Shown here piece by piece: positions 38,353 to 38,448 of a stretch of DNA of 38,448 nt. The stretch is from an uncultured Bacilli bacterium. Its GTDB lineage: Bacteria; Bacillota_I; Bacilli_A; RF39; UBA660. The position numbers and the translations under genes were made by a program. The notes below the pieces were generated by a model, which saw only the letters and a list, made by a program, of their open reading frames with translations, had not been told where the DNA came from and ran no database searches. Location of the stretch: positions 1-38,448 of the forward strand of contig CAKOWF010000006.1 of assembly GCA_934122215.1 (NCBI GenBank). The letters are read 5' to 3'. Within the stretch, counting starts at the first letter, position 1. Every line of letters starts with the position of its first letter.

Positions 38353-38448
38353 CTAATTAGTGATTTTGTCATATAGACATTTTTACTAATTTTTTTATTG
38401 ATAATTAGTAATTTTGTCTTATTCTAATTTATGTCGTTTGACATAGAT
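38353..38448. repeat. Repeat-rich 3' end of the window
   Basis: AATTAGTGATTTTGTC (about 38356-38371) is nearly repeated as AATTAGTAATTTTGTC (about 38404-38419). The first can pair partially with GACATTTTTACTAATT between them, followed by T7, probably a terminator for the HD gene. The window ends before it can be resolved. Confidence 0.45.

Overview
The window is an almost complete integrated prophage of about 36.9 kb in the chromosome of a very A+T-rich, low-GC Gram-positive bacterium (Bacillota). An Erysipelotrichia- or RF39-like gut lineage is a guess. Genes use the standard code, strong AGGAG ribosome binding sites and tight ATGA/TAATG overlaps. The phage has integrated into the 3' end of a tRNA-Arg(TCT) gene (1-76). 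A 15-bp core of that gene is repeated at 36909-36923, immediately before a tRNA-Leu(TAG), so the element split a tRNA cluster.

Layout. 63-2705, minus strand: the lysogeny operon, with a CI-like repressor, small accessory/membrane genes and the integrase. 2706-2834: a divergent control region with palindromic operators and a consensus promoter. 2838-4344: a Cro-like gene, then very small early genes, with one membrane-anchored winged-helix gene running the opposite way under its own promoter. 4399-6785: HNH/Ref-like nuclease, replication initiator with an internal iteron origin, helicase-loader-like protein and a second tyrosine recombinase. 7025-12977: about 23 small accessory genes, tightly overlapped, several joined by a recurring junction sequence. 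13012-13449: ArpU/RinA-like late regulator. 13450-14192: no protein gene, but a terminator-ended, heavily base-paired RNA of about 625 nt. 14583-35558: late genes (terS, terL, portal, scaffold, coat, short-tail adaptors, internal/ejection proteins, fibre, receptor-binding protein, holins, CHAP endolysin). No tape measure, major tail protein or sheath is seen, so the virion is probably podovirus-like, with P22-like gene order. 35640-36684: a 24-residue hydrophobic peptide gene, a small gene and an orphan LytTR (AgrA-like) response regulator, all inside attR. 37119-38352: host DNA with a decayed gene, possibly a Mob relaxase remnant, and an HD-domain hydrolase.

Two RNA elements stand out. First, a predicted ~90-nt plus-strand sRNA (about 1419-1509) lies between the integrase and its upstream gene. 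It has its own promoter and intrinsic terminator and displays an 18-nt sequence in a stem-loop. That sequence is complementary to the leader immediately upstream of the Shine-Dalgarno of three separate early genes (3067-3084, 3578-3595, 3786-3803). This looks like an antisense-RNA circuit controlling early phage genes, perhaps an RNA layer of immunity. Second, the ~625-nt RNA at 13497-14121, placed between the late regulator and the terminase genes, resembles the large ornate phage RNAs of the ROOL/GOLLD type in size, context and structure; class membership is not established.

All family assignments rest on reading the translations. No database search was run.
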